Under the pieces are notes generated by a model that worked only from the letters and a program-made list of their open reading frames with translations, ran no database searches and was not told the DNA's origin. Of a stretch of DNA of 64,000 bases, positions 36,847 to 46,752 are shown one piece after another; the first letter of the stretch is position 1; each line of letters begins with the position of its first letter. Location: contig NZ_UFQC01000010.1 of the NCBI RefSeq assembly GCF_900496975.1, positions 147,728 to 211,727 on the forward strand, in the 5' to 3' direction. The DNA comes from Achromobacter veterisilvae (lineage in GTDB: Bacteria; Pseudomonadota; Gammaproteobacteria; Burkholderiales; Burkholderiaceae_B). Made by a program: the position numbers and the translations under genes.

Positions 36847-37578
36847 ATGATCGAATTCCAGCACGTATTCAAATCATATGGTCGCGGCCGCAATATCCTG
36901 GCCGACATCAACTTCCGCGTGAGCGCGGGAGAGTTCGTTTTCGTGTCGGGGCCATCCGGCGCCGGCAAGTCCACCCTGCTCAAGCTGATCGGCGGGCTGG
37001 AACCCGCCAGCCGGGGGTCCATCCAGGTCAACGGCCAGCGACTGGACAAGCTGCCCGCGCGCGCCCGGCCCTACCTGCGGCGCGCCGTGGGCGTCATCCT
37101 CCAGGACACCCACCTGCTGTTCGACCGCAGCGCGTTCGAAAACGTGATGCTGCCCCTGGCCGTCACCGGGCACGCCTGGAATTCGGCCGCCGCCCGCGCC
37201 CGCGCGGCGCTGGACAAGGTGGGGCTGTCGGGCAAGGAAGACCTGAATCCGATCGAGCTTTCCGGCGGCGAGCAACAGCGCCTGGCGATTGCCCGGGCCA
37301 TCGTGAACCGTCCGGCGATCCTGATCGCGGACGAGCCCACCGCCAACCTCGACCACGACAACGCGCAACGCATCATGAATGTTTTCCGCGACTTCAACCG
37401 CGTCGGCGTCACCACCCTGATCGCCTCGCACGACCAGGAACTCATGGCGGGCTACGCCACCCGCACCCTGCGCATCGAACCGGGCAAGTTCGCCGACTCC
37501 CACGGCGGCGCCCAGCCGCCCGAGGCGGGCGCCGGGCGCGCCGCGCCCGGGCATGGCCAACCGGGAGAAACGGCATGA
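36847..37578 (+). CDS. ftsE: Cell division ATP-binding protein FtsE
   Basis: The 243-residue ABC ATPase starts MIEFQHVFKSYGRGRNILAD. It has Walker A SGPSGAGKSTLLK, signature LSGGEQQRLAIARAI, Walker B ILIADEPTANLDHDNA and an H-loop IASHDQELM. FtsE and FtsX form a cytoplasmic-membrane complex that couples ATP hydrolysis to activation of septal peptidoglycan hydrolases. The inner ATG at 36847 is chosen because FtsE homology begins there. The C-terminal tail of about 25 residues is longer than usual and rich in Gly, Ala and Pro. It overlaps ftsX by 4 bp. Confidence 0.95.
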   Translation: MIEFQHVFKSYGRGRNILADINFRVSAGEFVFVSGPSGAGKSTLLKLIGGLEPASRGSIQVNGQRLDKLPARARPYLRRAVGVILQDTHLLFDRSAFENVMLPLAVTGHAWNSAAARARAALDKVGLSGKEDLNPIELSGGEQQRLAIARAIVNRPAILIADEPTANLDHDNAQRIMNVFRDFNRVGVTTLIASHDQELMAGYATRTLRIEPGKFADSHGGAQPPEAGAGRAAPGHGQPGETA

Positions 37579-38483
37579 ACGCCTGGCTGCGGCAGCACCG
37601 CTACGCGTTGATGGTCACCCTGCGCCGGCTGCTCAAGCAACCCTTCTCCTCGCTGGCCAACCTGCTGGTCATGGCGCTGGCCCTGGCCCTGCCGCTCCTG
37701 GGCAGCGCCATCCTGGTTTCGGTGCAGCCCGTGGCGCGCGAAATGTCCGTCACCCCGGAAGTCACCGTGTTCATGCGCGTGGACGCCCCGGCCGGCGCCG
37801 CCGGCGACGTGGCCAAGCGCATCCAGGGCGAGTACGGGCAGGACGTCCGCGCCGTGCGCGTGGTGGGCCGCGAGGACGCCCTGGCGGCCCTTCGCGCGAA
37901 CCCGGCCTGGCAGCAGGCGCTGGCCGTGCTGCCAGGCAATCCGCTGCCGGACGCGGTGGTGGTCACGCTGGCCGACGGCGAAGACCTGGCCGGGCGGGCG
38001 GACAAGCTCGCGGCGGCCTGGAAGCAATGGAACCACGTCGACCTGGTGCAGTTGGACAGCGCCTGGGTGCAGCGGCTGGAGGCGATCCTGCGCTTCGCCC
38101 GCATCGGCCTGGGGTTCCTGGCCGCCTGCGTCGCGGTGGTGGTGCTGGCGACCGTCTTCAACACCGTGCGCATGCAGGCGCTCTCGCAACGCGAGGAAAT
38201 CGGCGTGGCGCGGCTTGTCGGCGCGACCGAGTCCTTCGTGCGCCGCCCCTTCCTGTACCTGGGCGCGCTCTCGGGCGCCGTGGCGGCGCTGCTGTCCATC
38301 GGCGTGGCGGCGATCGCCCTGGCCCCGCTGAACGACGCCCTGATCGGGCTGGCCCGCAGCTACGGGGCGGAATTCGCCCTGCACCTGCCCGGTCCGGCGG
38401 TGCTGATCGGCGCGGTGGCCGCCGCGGCCGCCCTGGGCGCGCTGTCCGCCCGCTGGTCGGTCACCCGCAGCACGCGCTTCTAG
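37575..38483 (+). CDS. ftsX: Cell division protein FtsX
   Basis: The 302-residue membrane protein has a cytoplasmic N-terminus (NAWLRQHRYALMVTLRRLLK), a first transmembrane helix near residue 25-48, a periplasmic domain with SVTPEVTVFMRVD, and three more helices. The NTVRMQALSQREEIGVARLVGAT loop is the FtsX/MacB permease hallmark. Its ATG overlaps the ftsE stop (ATGA). It transmits FtsE ATPase changes to periplasmic hydrolase activators. Confidence 0.94.
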   Translation: MNAWLRQHRYALMVTLRRLLKQPFSSLANLLVMALALALPLLGSAILVSVQPVAREMSVTPEVTVFMRVDAPAGAAGDVAKRIQGEYGQDVRAVRVVGREDALAALRANPAWQQALAVLPGNPLPDAVVVTLADGEDLAGRADKLAAAWKQWNHVDLVQLDSAWVQRLEAILRFARIGLGFLAACVAVVVLATVFNTVRMQALSQREEIGVARLVGATESFVRRPFLYLGALSGAVAALLSIGVAAIALAPLNDALIGLARSYGAEFALHLPGPAVLIGAVAAAAALGALSARWSVTRSTRF

Positions 38484-38790
38484 CGGCCGCCCAAAGGCCC
38501 CGTATAGCCCCGCTTCCTCCCCGTGATCCGGGGAACGGTTCCCGTCCGCCTGTGTAGGATGCCGGGAGGCGTCCCGGCGCGGGCAAACGGGCGCTCCGCC
38601 GGCCCATATTAATTGGGGACACACCAGAGCAATCCTGGATCGGATCGACGGTTACACACGAATTCCCCCACTCGACGCTTGGATATGCAAGAATAAAGCG
38701 ACATTTTCTTACACTTTTTGACACAATCGCCGTTTTACCGAACCGTTCCTTTCGTGCTCCACTCGCCGTCCTTCCCTCTTATTCCGTCCC
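38484..38790. other. Non-coding gap between ftsX and cheD
   Basis: About 307 bp without a gene. The last 150 bp are more AT-rich than the surroundings and include a TTGACA hexamer at 38718-38723 but no good -10 element at standard spacing. I see no RNA gene, insertion sequence or strong terminator. Confidence 0.4.
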
Positions 38791-39504
38791 ATGGCCGCCC
38801 GTCTTGAAGCCCGCGCGACGCGCCACTATTTCGATAGCGCGTTCCAGTGTCAGGCGGTGAAAGTACTGCCCAACGAGTACTACGTCACCGACGAAGACCT
38901 GATGATTTCGACCGTGCTCGGGTCGTGCGTCGCCGCCTGTATCCATGACCCCGTGAAGGGCGTGGGCGGAATGAACCATTTCATGTTGCCGGAAGGCGAC
39001 ATGCAATCACCCGCCTCGGCCACCATGCGCTACGGCGCGTTCGCCATGGAAGTGCTGATCAACGAACTGCTGAAGGCCGGCGCCGTGCGCGACCGCCTGG
39101 AAGCCAAGGTGTTCGGCGGCGGCGCGGTGCTTTCCGCCATGCAGCAGATGAACATCGGCGAGCGCAACGGCCAGTTCGTGCTCACGTACCTGAAAACGGA
39201 AGGCATCCCGGTCAAGGCGCAGGACCTGGGCGACGTGCATGCGCGCCGCATCAATTACTTCCCGCGGGACGGCCGGGTAATGGTCCGCAAGATGGCGCCG
39301 CACCACCAGCGCGCCGAGGAAATCATCGCCAGGCGCGAACAGGCCGCCGCCCAGAGCGTGCAGGCCAAGACGGAAAGCCCGCCGCGCGTCGAACGTTTTT
39401 CCCGGCCGGGCGTGGAACGCTTCGACCGCCCCGCCCGCCCCGGCGTGGAGCGTTTCGACACGGGCGTCGTCCGTCGGCGCAGGCCGGAAACCGCGGGCAG
39501 TTGA
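38791..39504 (+). CDS. cheD: Chemoreceptor glutamine deamidase CheD
   Basis: The 237-residue protein has the CheD core: [20 protein letters not shown] with the catalytic Cys46, MNHFMLP with the catalytic His63, and VFGGGAVL and [10 protein letters not shown] further on. CheD deamidates glutamines of methyl-accepting chemotaxis proteins. The core ends near residue 170. The remaining 65 residues form a basic tail with three VERF repeats (residues 200, 208 and 219), absent from typical CheD. No other che gene is in the window, so this copy is an orphan beside cell-division and RNA genes. Confidence 0.93.
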   Translation: MAARLEARATRHYFDSAFQCQAVKVLPNEYYVTDEDLMISTVLGSCVAACIHDPVKGVGGMNHFMLPEGDMQSPASATMRYGAFAMEVLINELLKAGAVRDRLEAKVFGGGAVLSAMQQMNIGERNGQFVLTYLKTEGIPVKAQDLGDVHARRINYFPRDGRVMVRKMAPHHQRAEEIIARREQAAAQSVQAKTESPPRVERFSRPGVERFDRPARPGVERFDTGVVRRRRPETAGS

Positions 39505-39534
39505 ACCGCGCGGTCGCGCCCCTACAATCATGGC

Positions 39535-40065
39535 ATGTCGACCGTCCGCCTTTTCTACGCTTTGTGGCCTTCGCCCGCGCTGGCCGGATCGCTCGCGGCC
39601 TGGGCGGAACAGGCCCGGCCGAATTGCGGCGGCCGCGCCATGCGCACGGAAACCCTGCACCTGACCCTGGCCTTCCTGGGGCCGGTGGACGCGGCGCTGG
39701 CGGACGAACTGGCCGCCGCCACCCCCGAAAAACGCCTGGATCCCGGCGCAATCGAACTGGACCGCTACGGCGTATTCAGCCGCCAGCGCATTCTGTGGGC
39801 CGGCCCCGGCGACACGCCCGCCGGCCTGCAGGCCGCGCATGACGGGTTATGGCAATGGCTGGCCGGGTTCGGCCTGGGCGCGCCGCCCCATCCCTTCCGC
39901 CCCCACGTCACCCTGCTGCGCAACATCGAGCGCCCGGAACCGCCCCCCGACGCGCCGGCGCCCCTGCTGTGGCCCTATGACCGCATGGTGCTGGTCGCGT
40001 CCGAGTCGCTCACGGGCGGCAGCCGCTACCGCATCGTGGCGCAGTCCCGGCCGCAATCTGGCTAA
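39535..40065 (+). CDS. thpR: RNA 2',3'-cyclic phosphodiesterase ThpR (LigT family)
   Basis: The 176-residue 2H phosphoesterase has both HxTx motifs: HLTLAFLG (His42, Thr44) and HVTLLRN (His124, Thr126), at the expected spacing. The family hydrolyses 2',3'-cyclic phosphates on RNA and was first named 2'-5' RNA ligase. The start MSTVRLFYALWPS matches the conserved first strand (RLFxAL). It follows cheD by 30 bp and precedes a nucleotidase, and may be co-transcribed with both. Confidence 0.93.
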   Translation: MSTVRLFYALWPSPALAGSLAAWAEQARPNCGGRAMRTETLHLTLAFLGPVDAALADELAAATPEKRLDPGAIELDRYGVFSRQRILWAGPGDTPAGLQAAHDGLWQWLAGFGLGAPPHPFRPHVTLLRNIERPEPPPDAPAPLLWPYDRMVLVASESLTGGSRYRIVAQSRPQSG

Positions 40066-40113
40066 CGTCCCGCTCTGGCACAATCGGACGGTCGCAACCA
40101 CCGCCGGATCGCC

Positions 40114-40674
40114 ATGATCATCCTGCTGGACCAAGACGGCGTGCTCGCCGACTTCGAACACGCCTTCATCGACGCCTGGCGCGCGCGCCATCCCGGCATC
40201 CCGCCCGTGGAATTCGAGGACCGCAAATCCTTCTACATCCGCCAGGACTACGCCCCCGAACTGCGCGGCATGGCCGAAGCCATCTACACCGCGCCCGGTT
40301 TCATCCGCGACCTGCCGCCCGTGCCCGGCTCCCTGGAGGCGGTGAAGGAATTGCTGGCGCTGGGCATGGACGTGCGCATCTGCTCGTCGCCGCTCTCCCA
40401 GTTCGAGAATTGCGTGGCGGAAAAATACCTGTGGGTGGAAAGACACCTGGGGCGCGAGGCCACCAACCGGCTGATCCTGACCAAGGACAAGACGCTGGTG
40501 CACGGCGACCTGCTGATCGACGACAAACCCGCGATCGACGGCGCGATGAAGCCCCGCTGGAAGCACATCCTGTTCGACGCGCCCTACAACCGGGAGGTCG
40601 CGGACCGTCCCCGCATCACTTGGCAGAACTGGCGCAGCGTGCTGGCCGGAGAGCTGTATACGGCGGACGAGTGA
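40114..40674 (+). CDS. 5'-nucleotidase, NT5C (5'(3')-deoxyribonucleotidase) type, HAD superfamily
   Basis: The 186-residue HAD hydrolase starts with the catalytic DQDGVLADFE (Asp6 nucleophile, Asp8). Motif II is ICSSPLSQF and motif III/IV LLIDDKPAIDGA. This pattern and length match the NT5C family of deoxyribonucleotidases. It removes phosphate from nucleotides, probably as pool balancing or salvage. It follows thpR by 48 bp on the same strand. Confidence 0.85.
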   Translation: MIILLDQDGVLADFEHAFIDAWRARHPGIPPVEFEDRKSFYIRQDYAPELRGMAEAIYTAPGFIRDLPPVPGSLEAVKELLALGMDVRICSSPLSQFENCVAEKYLWVERHLGREATNRLILTKDKTLVHGDLLIDDKPAIDGAMKPRWKHILFDAPYNREVADRPRITWQNWRSVLAGELYTADE

Positions 40675-40718
40675 GCCCCGTCCGCCGGCCGCGCGCGCCG
40701 GGGATCCGACAGGCGTCC

Positions 40719-41876
40719 TCAGTAGGCCCGGCGGAACAAGGCGCGGAAATCCGCCTCGGTGGTGTGGCGCGGATTCCAGCGGTTGTAGTCCGCCGCATAG
40801 CTGCGCCGCGCCAGTTCATCGAGCGAATCTTCCGTGACGCCGGCATCGCGCAGGCGGGCCGGGATGCCCAGATCGGCACAGAGTTCACGTATCGCCTCGA
40901 CGGCGCGGCGCGCCGCCTCAAGCTGCGACAGGCCGCGGCGGTCCACGCCGAGGATGCCGGCGACGTCCGCATAGCGCGCCGGGTTGGCGATCAGGTTGAA
41001 TTCCGCCACCGTGGGCAGGCACAAGGCATTGGCCAGCCCGTGCGGGACATGGAACACCGCGCCCAGCGGCAGCGCCATGCAATGCACGTTGCCCAGGCCC
41101 GTCACCCCGAAGGACATCGCCGCCATCGAAGAGCCGCACAGCATGTCCATCGCCGCGCGGGTATTGCGGCGATTGGCCACGAACTGCCGGATGCTGCCGG
41201 CGATCAGCGTCATGGCGTGCAGGTTGACCGCGTCCGAAAAGGGGTTGGCCAGTTTGGACAGATATGACTCGAAGGCATGCACGAAGGCATCGATGCCGGC
41301 ATGCGCGGCCACATGGGCCGGCATGGAGCTGACCGCCAGGGGGTCCAGCACGGCGACCTGGGCCGGACTGAAGGCGGCATGGCGGATGGCCATCTTGACG
41401 TTGCGCTCGGTGTCGGTGACCACGCAGGCGCCGGACACCTCCGAACCGGTGCCTGCCGTGGTCGGCACGGCATACAGCGGCATGGGGCGTACGCTGAATT
41501 TCTCGATGCCCTCGTAATCGGCGATCCGGCCTCCATTGGTCATCAGGATGGCCACGGATTTGGCGACGTCGATGGTGCTGCCTCCACCGATGGCGATGAT
41601 GGCCTCGCCGCCATGGGCGCGGCAGCGTTCGTAGGCCGCATGCACCGTGGTGTCGCTGGGGTCGGGCTCGACCTCGGCAAACACGGCCAGCGGTAGCTGG
41701 CGCTCGCCCAGCCTGGCCATGATCGCGCGCGCGATCTCGCTCTCGACCAGGGCCGGATCCACCACCATAAACACACGCTGCGCGCCGCCGGCGGCGACGA
41801 TGGCCGGCAGTTGCTGGTGGGCGTCCACGCCGAACACCAGGCGGGTCGGGCAGGCAAAACTCGAAACAGCGTTCAT
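40719..41876 (-). CDS. Iron-containing alcohol dehydrogenase
   Basis: The 385-residue group III alcohol dehydrogenase has the NAD-binding IAIGGGSTIDVAKSVA, VPTTAGTGSEVSG, and metal ligands in HAGIDAFVHAFE (Asp, His) and VHCMALPLGAVFHVPHGLANA (two His). It oxidises an alcohol or reduces the matching aldehyde. It is the last gene of the leftward operon, 9 bp after the aldehyde dehydrogenase, so an alcohol-to-acid sequence of steps is likely. Maleylacetate reductases share the fold but usually lack this motif set. Confidence 0.9.
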   Translation of the reverse strand: MNAVSSFACPTRLVFGVDAHQQLPAIVAAGGAQRVFMVVDPALVESEIARAIMARLGERQLPLAVFAEVEPDPSDTTVHAAYERCRAHGGEAIIAIGGGSTIDVAKSVAILMTNGGRIADYEGIEKFSVRPMPLYAVPTTAGTGSEVSGACVVTDTERNVKMAIRHAAFSPAQVAVLDPLAVSSMPAHVAAHAGIDAFVHAFESYLSKLANPFSDAVNLHAMTLIAGSIRQFVANRRNTRAAMDMLCGSSMAAMSFGVTGLGNVHCMALPLGAVFHVPHGLANALCLPTVAEFNLIANPARYADVAGILGVDRRGLSQLEAARRAVEAIRELCADLGIPARLRDAGVTEDSLDELARRSYAADYNRWNPRHTTEADFRALFRRAY

Positions 41877-41885
41877 GGCGATGAC

Positions 41886-43328
41886 CTAGATGCGGATGCA
41901 GATATTCTTGACCTGGGTGTAGGACAACAAAGCGTCCAGGCCTTTTTCGCGGCCGAAGCCGGATTTGCGGTAACCGCCGAACGGCAGTTCCACCCCGCCG
42001 CCGGCGCCATAGCAGTTGATGAAGACCTGCCCGGCCTGCACGCGCTGCGCCAGCCTGTGCGTCTGGCCCACGTCGCGCCCCCAGATACCGGCGACCAGGC
42101 CATACTCCGTGCCATTGGCGATTTCCACGGCCTCGTCGATCGTGTCAAAGGGCACCAGGGTCAGCACCGGCCCGAAGATTTCCTCCTGGTGCACCCGCAT
42201 CCGGGGATGGGCGCCGTCGAGCAAGGTGGGCATCACGAAATTGCCGGCATCCAGATCCGCGCCCGCCAGCGGCTGCCCGCCCACGATGACCTCGGCCCCT
42301 TCGTCACGGCCGATGTCGATATATTCCAGCACCTTGCGCTGCTGGTCGCGGCTGACCAGCGCGCCGATATCCGGATCGTTCAAGCCGGGCCCCACCCGCA
42401 GTTGGGCGGCCAGCGCGGCCAGGCGCTCGCGCAGCGCCTTGTGCGCGCCGCGCTGCACCAGGATGCGCGTGCCCGCCGAGCAGGTCTGCCCGGCATGCGG
42501 AAAGGCCGCCTTGAGCAACAGCGGCGCGGCCGCGTCCAGGTCCGCGTCGGCCAGCACAATATTGGGCGACTTGCCCCCCAGTTCCAGCAGCACGGGCACG
42601 ATGTTCTCGGCGGCCGCCTTCATCACCCCCTTGCCGGTAGCCACCGAACCGGTGAATACCACCAGGCCCACGCCCGGATGCGCGGCCAGCGCCGCGCCCG
42701 ACTCCTGGCCCAGCCCGGTCACGACGTTCAGCACCCCCGCCGGCAAGCCCGCCTCGTGGCAGATGCGGGCAAGCTCAAGCACGCTCAGGCAGGCCAGCTC
42801 GGCCGGCTTCATCACGACGGTATTGCCCGTGGCCAACGCCGGCGCCAGGCCGCGCGAGGCGATCTGCAAGGGGTAGTTCCAGGGGACGATCTGCGCGGTC
42901 ACGCCGATGGGCTCGCGCACCGTGAAATCGAAGTATTCCGCGCCCAGCGGGATGGAACTGCCCAACACCTTGTCGGCCACTCCGGCGTAATACTCGAAGA
43001 AGCGCGCGGCGGCCACGGCATCGGCCTGCGCCTGCTTGAGCGGCTTGCCGGTGTCCTGGCTCTCAAGGCGGGCCAGATGCTCCTGCTCCAGCGTGATGCG
43101 GCGGGCGATCTCGGCCAGTACGCGCGCGCGCTGCACCGGCGGGCATTCGGCCCAGCCGCGCAGGGCGCGCCGCGCGCTCTGCACAGCGGCATCCACTTCC
43201 TCCGCCTGGCCGCGCGCAATCGCGGCGATGGGGTGGCCGGTGGCGGGGTCCAATACCTCGATCGCGCCGCCCGAACGCGCGGGGCCCCAGATGCCGTCGA
43301 TGAAGCAACCGTATTGCGGGAGTGTCAT
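41886..43328 (-). CDS. Aldehyde dehydrogenase (NAD(P)-dependent)
   Basis: The 480-residue enzyme has the NAD-binding FTGSVATGKGVM, the catalytic glutamate in LLELGGKSPNIV and the catalytic cysteine in HAGQTCSAGTRIL. The C-terminal FGGYRKSGFGREKG motif is that of betaine-aldehyde/retinal-type dehydrogenases. It makes the carboxylic acid from an aldehyde. Placed between the Liv transporter genes and the alcohol dehydrogenase, it probably acts on the imported compound or on an intermediate from it. Substrate unknown. Confidence 0.92.
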   Translation of the reverse strand: MTLPQYGCFIDGIWGPARSGGAIEVLDPATGHPIAAIARGQAEEVDAAVQSARRALRGWAECPPVQRARVLAEIARRITLEQEHLARLESQDTGKPLKQAQADAVAAARFFEYYAGVADKVLGSSIPLGAEYFDFTVREPIGVTAQIVPWNYPLQIASRGLAPALATGNTVVMKPAELACLSVLELARICHEAGLPAGVLNVVTGLGQESGAALAAHPGVGLVVFTGSVATGKGVMKAAAENIVPVLLELGGKSPNIVLADADLDAAAPLLLKAAFPHAGQTCSAGTRILVQRGAHKALRERLAALAAQLRVGPGLNDPDIGALVSRDQQRKVLEYIDIGRDEGAEVIVGGQPLAGADLDAGNFVMPTLLDGAHPRMRVHQEEIFGPVLTLVPFDTIDEAVEIANGTEYGLVAGIWGRDVGQTHRLAQRVQAGQVFINCYGAGGGVELPFGGYRKSGFGREKGLDALLSYTQVKNICIRI

Positions 43329-43358
43329 GGCAAATCCTTGTTCAATGAATAAGAGGCG

Positions 43359-44078
43359 TCAGGCGGCGAACTCGCCGCCCAGATAGGCTTCGCGTATGCG
43401 CGGATCGCGTCGCAGTTCGGCCGCCGGCCCCTCCAGCATCACCGACCCGCCCTCGAGCACATAGGCCCGGTCCGCGATTGCCAGGGCCTGGTTGGCCATC
43501 TGCTCGATCAGCAGAATCGTCATGCCTTCGGCGCGCAGGCGCTTGAGCCCCCGGAAAATATCCACGGTCACCAGCGGCGCCAGGCCCAGCGAGGGTTCAT
43601 CCAGGATCAGCAGCCGGGGGTTGGACATCAGGGCGCGGGCGATGGCCAGCATCTGCTGCTCGCCCCCGCTCAAGGTGCCCGCGACCTGCTCGCGGCGCTC
43701 CCTGAGCCTGGGGAACATCTCGAAATAGCCCTCGATCTGGCGCGCCACGCGCTCCCGGTCCCGGCGGATGAGGTAGCCGCCCAGCAGCAGGTTCTCGTAT
43801 ACGGTCTGGTCGGTGAATACCTGGCGGCCTTCGGGCGCCATGGCCAGGCCGGCCATCACGCGCTGGGGCGTGGGCAGCCCGCGCAGGTCGCGGCCCTCGA
43901 AACGCAACTGCCCGCTGGCCGGCACCAGGCCCATGACGCCGCGCAGAAGACTGCTCTTGCCCGCGCCGTTGGCTCCCAGCAAGGCGACGATCTCGCCCTG
44001 CGCGATCCGCATCGACACACCGCGCACCGCGCGCACCGGGCCATACGAGATCTCCATGTCGTCGATATCGAGCATCAC
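43359..44078 (-). CDS. ABC transporter ATPase LivF type
   Basis: The 239-residue ATPase has an intact Walker A (LGANGAGKSSLLRG), LAMAPEGRQVFTDQTVYENL, signature LSGGEQQMLAIARALM and Walker B LLILDEPSLGLAP. Its ATG overlaps the LivM-LivG fusion stop by 4 bp. It is the second ATPase of the leftward Liv-type transporter. Confidence 0.93.
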   Translation of the reverse strand: MMLDIDDMEISYGPVRAVRGVSMRIAQGEIVALLGANGAGKSSLLRGVMGLVPASGQLRFEGRDLRGLPTPQRVMAGLAMAPEGRQVFTDQTVYENLLLGGYLIRRDRERVARQIEGYFEMFPRLRERREQVAGTLSGGEQQMLAIARALMSNPRLLILDEPSLGLAPLVTVDIFRGLKRLRAEGMTILLIEQMANQALAIADRAYVLEGGSVMLEGPAAELRRDPRIREAYLGGEFAA

Positions 44079-45838
44079 TCCTCCAATCCCGCGTCGCTGC
44101 CCAGATAAGCCTCGATCACACGCGGGTTGCTCTGGATCTCCTTGGGATTTCCCTCCGCGATCACCAGGCCTCTATCCAGCACGACGATGTGATCCGAGAT
44201 ATTCATCACCAGGCTCATATCGTGCTCGACCATCAGCACCGCGACGCCGAGCGCGCCGATGCGGCGCACCAGTTGGCCCAGTTCGCGGGTTTCCTGCGGA
44301 TTCAGGCCCGCGGCCGGTTCGTCGAGCAGAAGCAAGGCCGGGCGGCTGGCCAGCGCGCGCGCCAGTTCCACGCGCCGCTGCACGCCATAAGGCAGGCTGC
44401 CCGCCCGGGCCTGGGCGTGCGCAAGCAGGCCGGTAAACGCCAGCACCGCCATGACTTCCTGCCGCGCCTGCGCTTCCGGCACGCCCTGGCCCAAGCGCGA
44501 ATGGGCGCCCACCAGCACGTTGTCCAGCACCGACATGGCGCCAAACAGGCGCAGGTTCTGGAAGGTCCGCGCCACGCCGGCGGCCGCCAGCCTGTGAGCG
44601 CCGGCCCGCGTCATGTCGCGGCCTTGCAGGGTCAGCGTGCCCGCGGTCGGCGGGATGACGCCGGTCAGAATGTTGATCAGCGTGCTCTTGCCCGCCCCGT
44701 TGGGGCCGATCAGCGCGTGAATGCGCTGCGGCTCCAGCACCAGATTGACATCCTGGGCCGTCACCACGCCGCCGAAGTTCTTGCAGATGCCCGACAGTTG
44801 CAGCAAGGGAACCCCCTTGGCGACCGGGCGCACCGGCAGCTCGGCACCGTTCGGCGCGGCCGGCAGCTCGGGCGGCGCGGGCCGCCAACGGTCGAACAGG
44901 CCGACGATGCCGCGCGGCATGAGATAGAGCGCGAACAGCAGCATCCCGCCATAGACGAAATGCTGGGCAAACGGCCACTGCGCCAGAAACACTTCGGCCA
45001 GCGTCAGCACGACGGCGCCCGCCAGGGGGCCGTAAATCGTTCCCGCGCCGCCAAGCAGGACCAGCAGGAGAATGAAGACCGAAAGGTGAAAGGTGATGAA
45101 GTCGGAATTGAAATACTGATTCTGCTGCGCCACCAGCGCCCCGCCCAGGCCGCACAGGGCCGCCGCCACCATGAAGGCCAGCGTCTTGTAGCGATAGACC
45201 GCGATGCCCGAACAAGCGGCGGCGATCTCGTCGAACTGCAAGGACAGCAGGGCCCGCCCGAAGCGGCCGCGGAAGGCGCGCGCCAGCGCCAGGTGCACCG
45301 CCAGGCTCAACCCTATCACCAGCCACACCCATTGCTGCAAGGAGAACGGCGTCTGGGCGATGGCCAGCGGCGCGATCCCGTAGATGCCCTGGGCGCCCCC
45401 GAACACGTCGGTCCATTCCGTGACCAGTTTCTCGGCCACGATGCCGAAGGCCAGCGTCACCAAGGCCAGGCTGGGGCCTTTCACGCGCAACGAGGGCAAG
45501 GCGATCAACAGGCCGACCCCGGCCGCCACCACGGGAGCCGCCGCCAGCGCCAGCGCCGGGTGCCATTCCCATCGCGTCGTCAGCAAGGCCACCGCATAGG
45601 CGCCGGCCGCGAACAGGCCGGCCTGCCCCAGGGACTTCTGGCCCGCATAGCCCGCGAGCACATTCATGCCGGCCGCGCACAGATAATAGACCCCGCACAT
45701 GAACATGATGCGCAGGTAGAAATCATTGTTCAGCACCAGCGCCAGGACGGCGAGCAAGGCCGCCACCACGACGGCGCCCGGCCGCAGGCTGCCGCGTGGG
45801 CGCGGCGCCGGCTGTGCCTGAGTCTGGGCCGCGCTCAT
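44075..45838 (-). CDS. ABC transporter LivM permease fused to LivG ATPase
   Basis: The 587-residue protein joins two usually separate subunits. Residues 1-320 form a LivM permease ([36 protein letters not shown]). After a Pro/Ala-rich linker of about 25 residues, 345-587 form a LivG ATPase with Walker [10 protein letters not shown] (378-386), [20 protein letters not shown], Walker [15 protein letters not shown] and H-loop [11 protein letters not shown]. No stop codon or frame change separates them. The ATG at 45836-45838 overlaps the LivH stop by 4 bp. Fusions of this type occur in betaproteobacteria. Confidence 0.92.
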   Translation of the reverse strand: MSAAQTQAQPAPRPRGSLRPGAVVVAALLAVLALVLNNDFYLRIMFMCGVYYLCAAGMNVLAGYAGQKSLGQAGLFAAGAYAVALLTTRWEWHPALALAAAPVVAAGVGLLIALPSLRVKGPSLALVTLAFGIVAEKLVTEWTDVFGGAQGIYGIAPLAIAQTPFSLQQWVWLVIGLSLAVHLALARAFRGRFGRALLSLQFDEIAAACSGIAVYRYKTLAFMVAAALCGLGGALVAQQNQYFNSDFITFHLSVFILLLVLLGGAGTIYGPLAGAVVLTLAEVFLAQWPFAQHFVYGGMLLFALYLMPRGIVGLFDRWRPAPPELPAAPNGAELPVRPVAKGVPLLQLSGICKNFGGVVTAQDVNLVLEPQRIHALIGPNGAGKSTLINILTGVIPPTAGTLTLQGRDMTRAGAHRLAAAGVARTFQNLRLFGAMSVLDNVLVGAHSRLGQGVPEAQARQEVMAVLAFTGLLAHAQARAGSLPYGVQRRVELARALASRPALLLLDEPAAGLNPQETRELGQLVRRIGALGVAVLMVEHDMSLVMNISDHIVVLDRGLVIAEGNPKEIQSNPRVIEAYLGSDAGLEE

Positions 45839-46743
45839 ACTTTCTCCACCAGTGTCTTGCCGAACAGGCCGTTGGGAAAGGCCGCCAGCACCGCAATCAC
45901 CACCACGAACACCACGATTTCGCGCCACTGCGCGCTCCACAGGCCCGTGAAGGATTCCGCCAGGCCGATCAGGATGCCGCCCAGCATGCAGCCGCGCAGA
46001 TTCGTGAGCCCGCCCACGATGGCGGCCGAAAAGCCCTTGAGCGCGATCACCACGCCCATGAACAGCGAAGCCGAGACGATGGGCGCGATCAGCACCCCGC
46101 TCAAACCCGCCAGGGCCGAGCTCACCACGAAAGTCAGCGCCATGACGCGCGTGACGCGTATGCCCATGAGGGCGGCCGCATCGCGGTTCAGGGCGACGGC
46201 CCGCATGCTGCGGCCCAGCGAGGTGCGGTGCATGGCGAAGTCCACCGCCCCCAGAAGCAGCATGGCCAGCACCAGCACCACGATCTCCTGCGACCTGAAG
46301 CCGGCCCCCGCCACGCGGATCACCTCATCGCCCAGGGGGGCCGCCACCATGCGCGCGCCCGGTCCCCAGAGAGACAGCGCGGCGCTTTGCATGATGATGC
46401 CGAAGCCGATGGTGCTCATGACCCAGGACATGCCGGGCCTGCCGGCAAAAGGCCGGATGGCCGCCAGATAGAGCGGCAGCCCCATCACGCCCATGACCAC
46501 GGTAGCGGCCATCGCGGCCAGCACATAGGCCCAGGGCGAAGTCGCCGGATCTATGGCCAGCGCGCTTCCCACCAACCCTACTGTGCCCAGGCCCACGAAA
46601 GCCCCCACCGAGACGAAATCGCCCTGCGCGAAGTTCAGCGTCCGCGTGGTCGTGTAGGTCAGGCTGAAACCCAGGGCGATCAAGGCATAGATGCCGCCCA
46701 TCGTCAGCCCGCCGATCAAGGCCTGAAGTATGGTTGTCGACAT
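45835..46743 (-). CDS. ABC transporter permease LivH type
   Basis: The 302-residue membrane protein starts TTILQALIGGLTMGGIYALI and has FSLTYTTTRTLNFAQGDFVS and FSAAIVGGLTNLRGCMLGGI, the LivH markers. It pairs with the permease half of the LivM-LivG fusion encoded next, overlapping it by 4 bp. It lies 9 bp downstream of the binding-protein gene. Confidence 0.93.
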   Translation of the reverse strand: MSTTILQALIGGLTMGGIYALIALGFSLTYTTTRTLNFAQGDFVSVGAFVGLGTVGLVGSALAIDPATSPWAYVLAAMAATVVMGVMGLPLYLAAIRPFAGRPGMSWVMSTIGFGIIMQSAALSLWGPGARMVAAPLGDEVIRVAGAGFRSQEIVVLVLAMLLLGAVDFAMHRTSLGRSMRAVALNRDAAALMGIRVTRVMALTFVVSSALAGLSGVLIAPIVSASLFMGVVIALKGFSAAIVGGLTNLRGCMLGGILIGLAESFTGLWSAQWREIVVFVVVIAVLAAFPNGLFGKTLVEKV

Positions 46744-46752
46744 ACTTTGCCT

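Noticed and set aside
44189..46471. 760-codon frame antisense to the Liv fusion gene
   Set aside because: Opposite a clear LivM-LivG protein; His/Gln/Arg-rich low-information translation.
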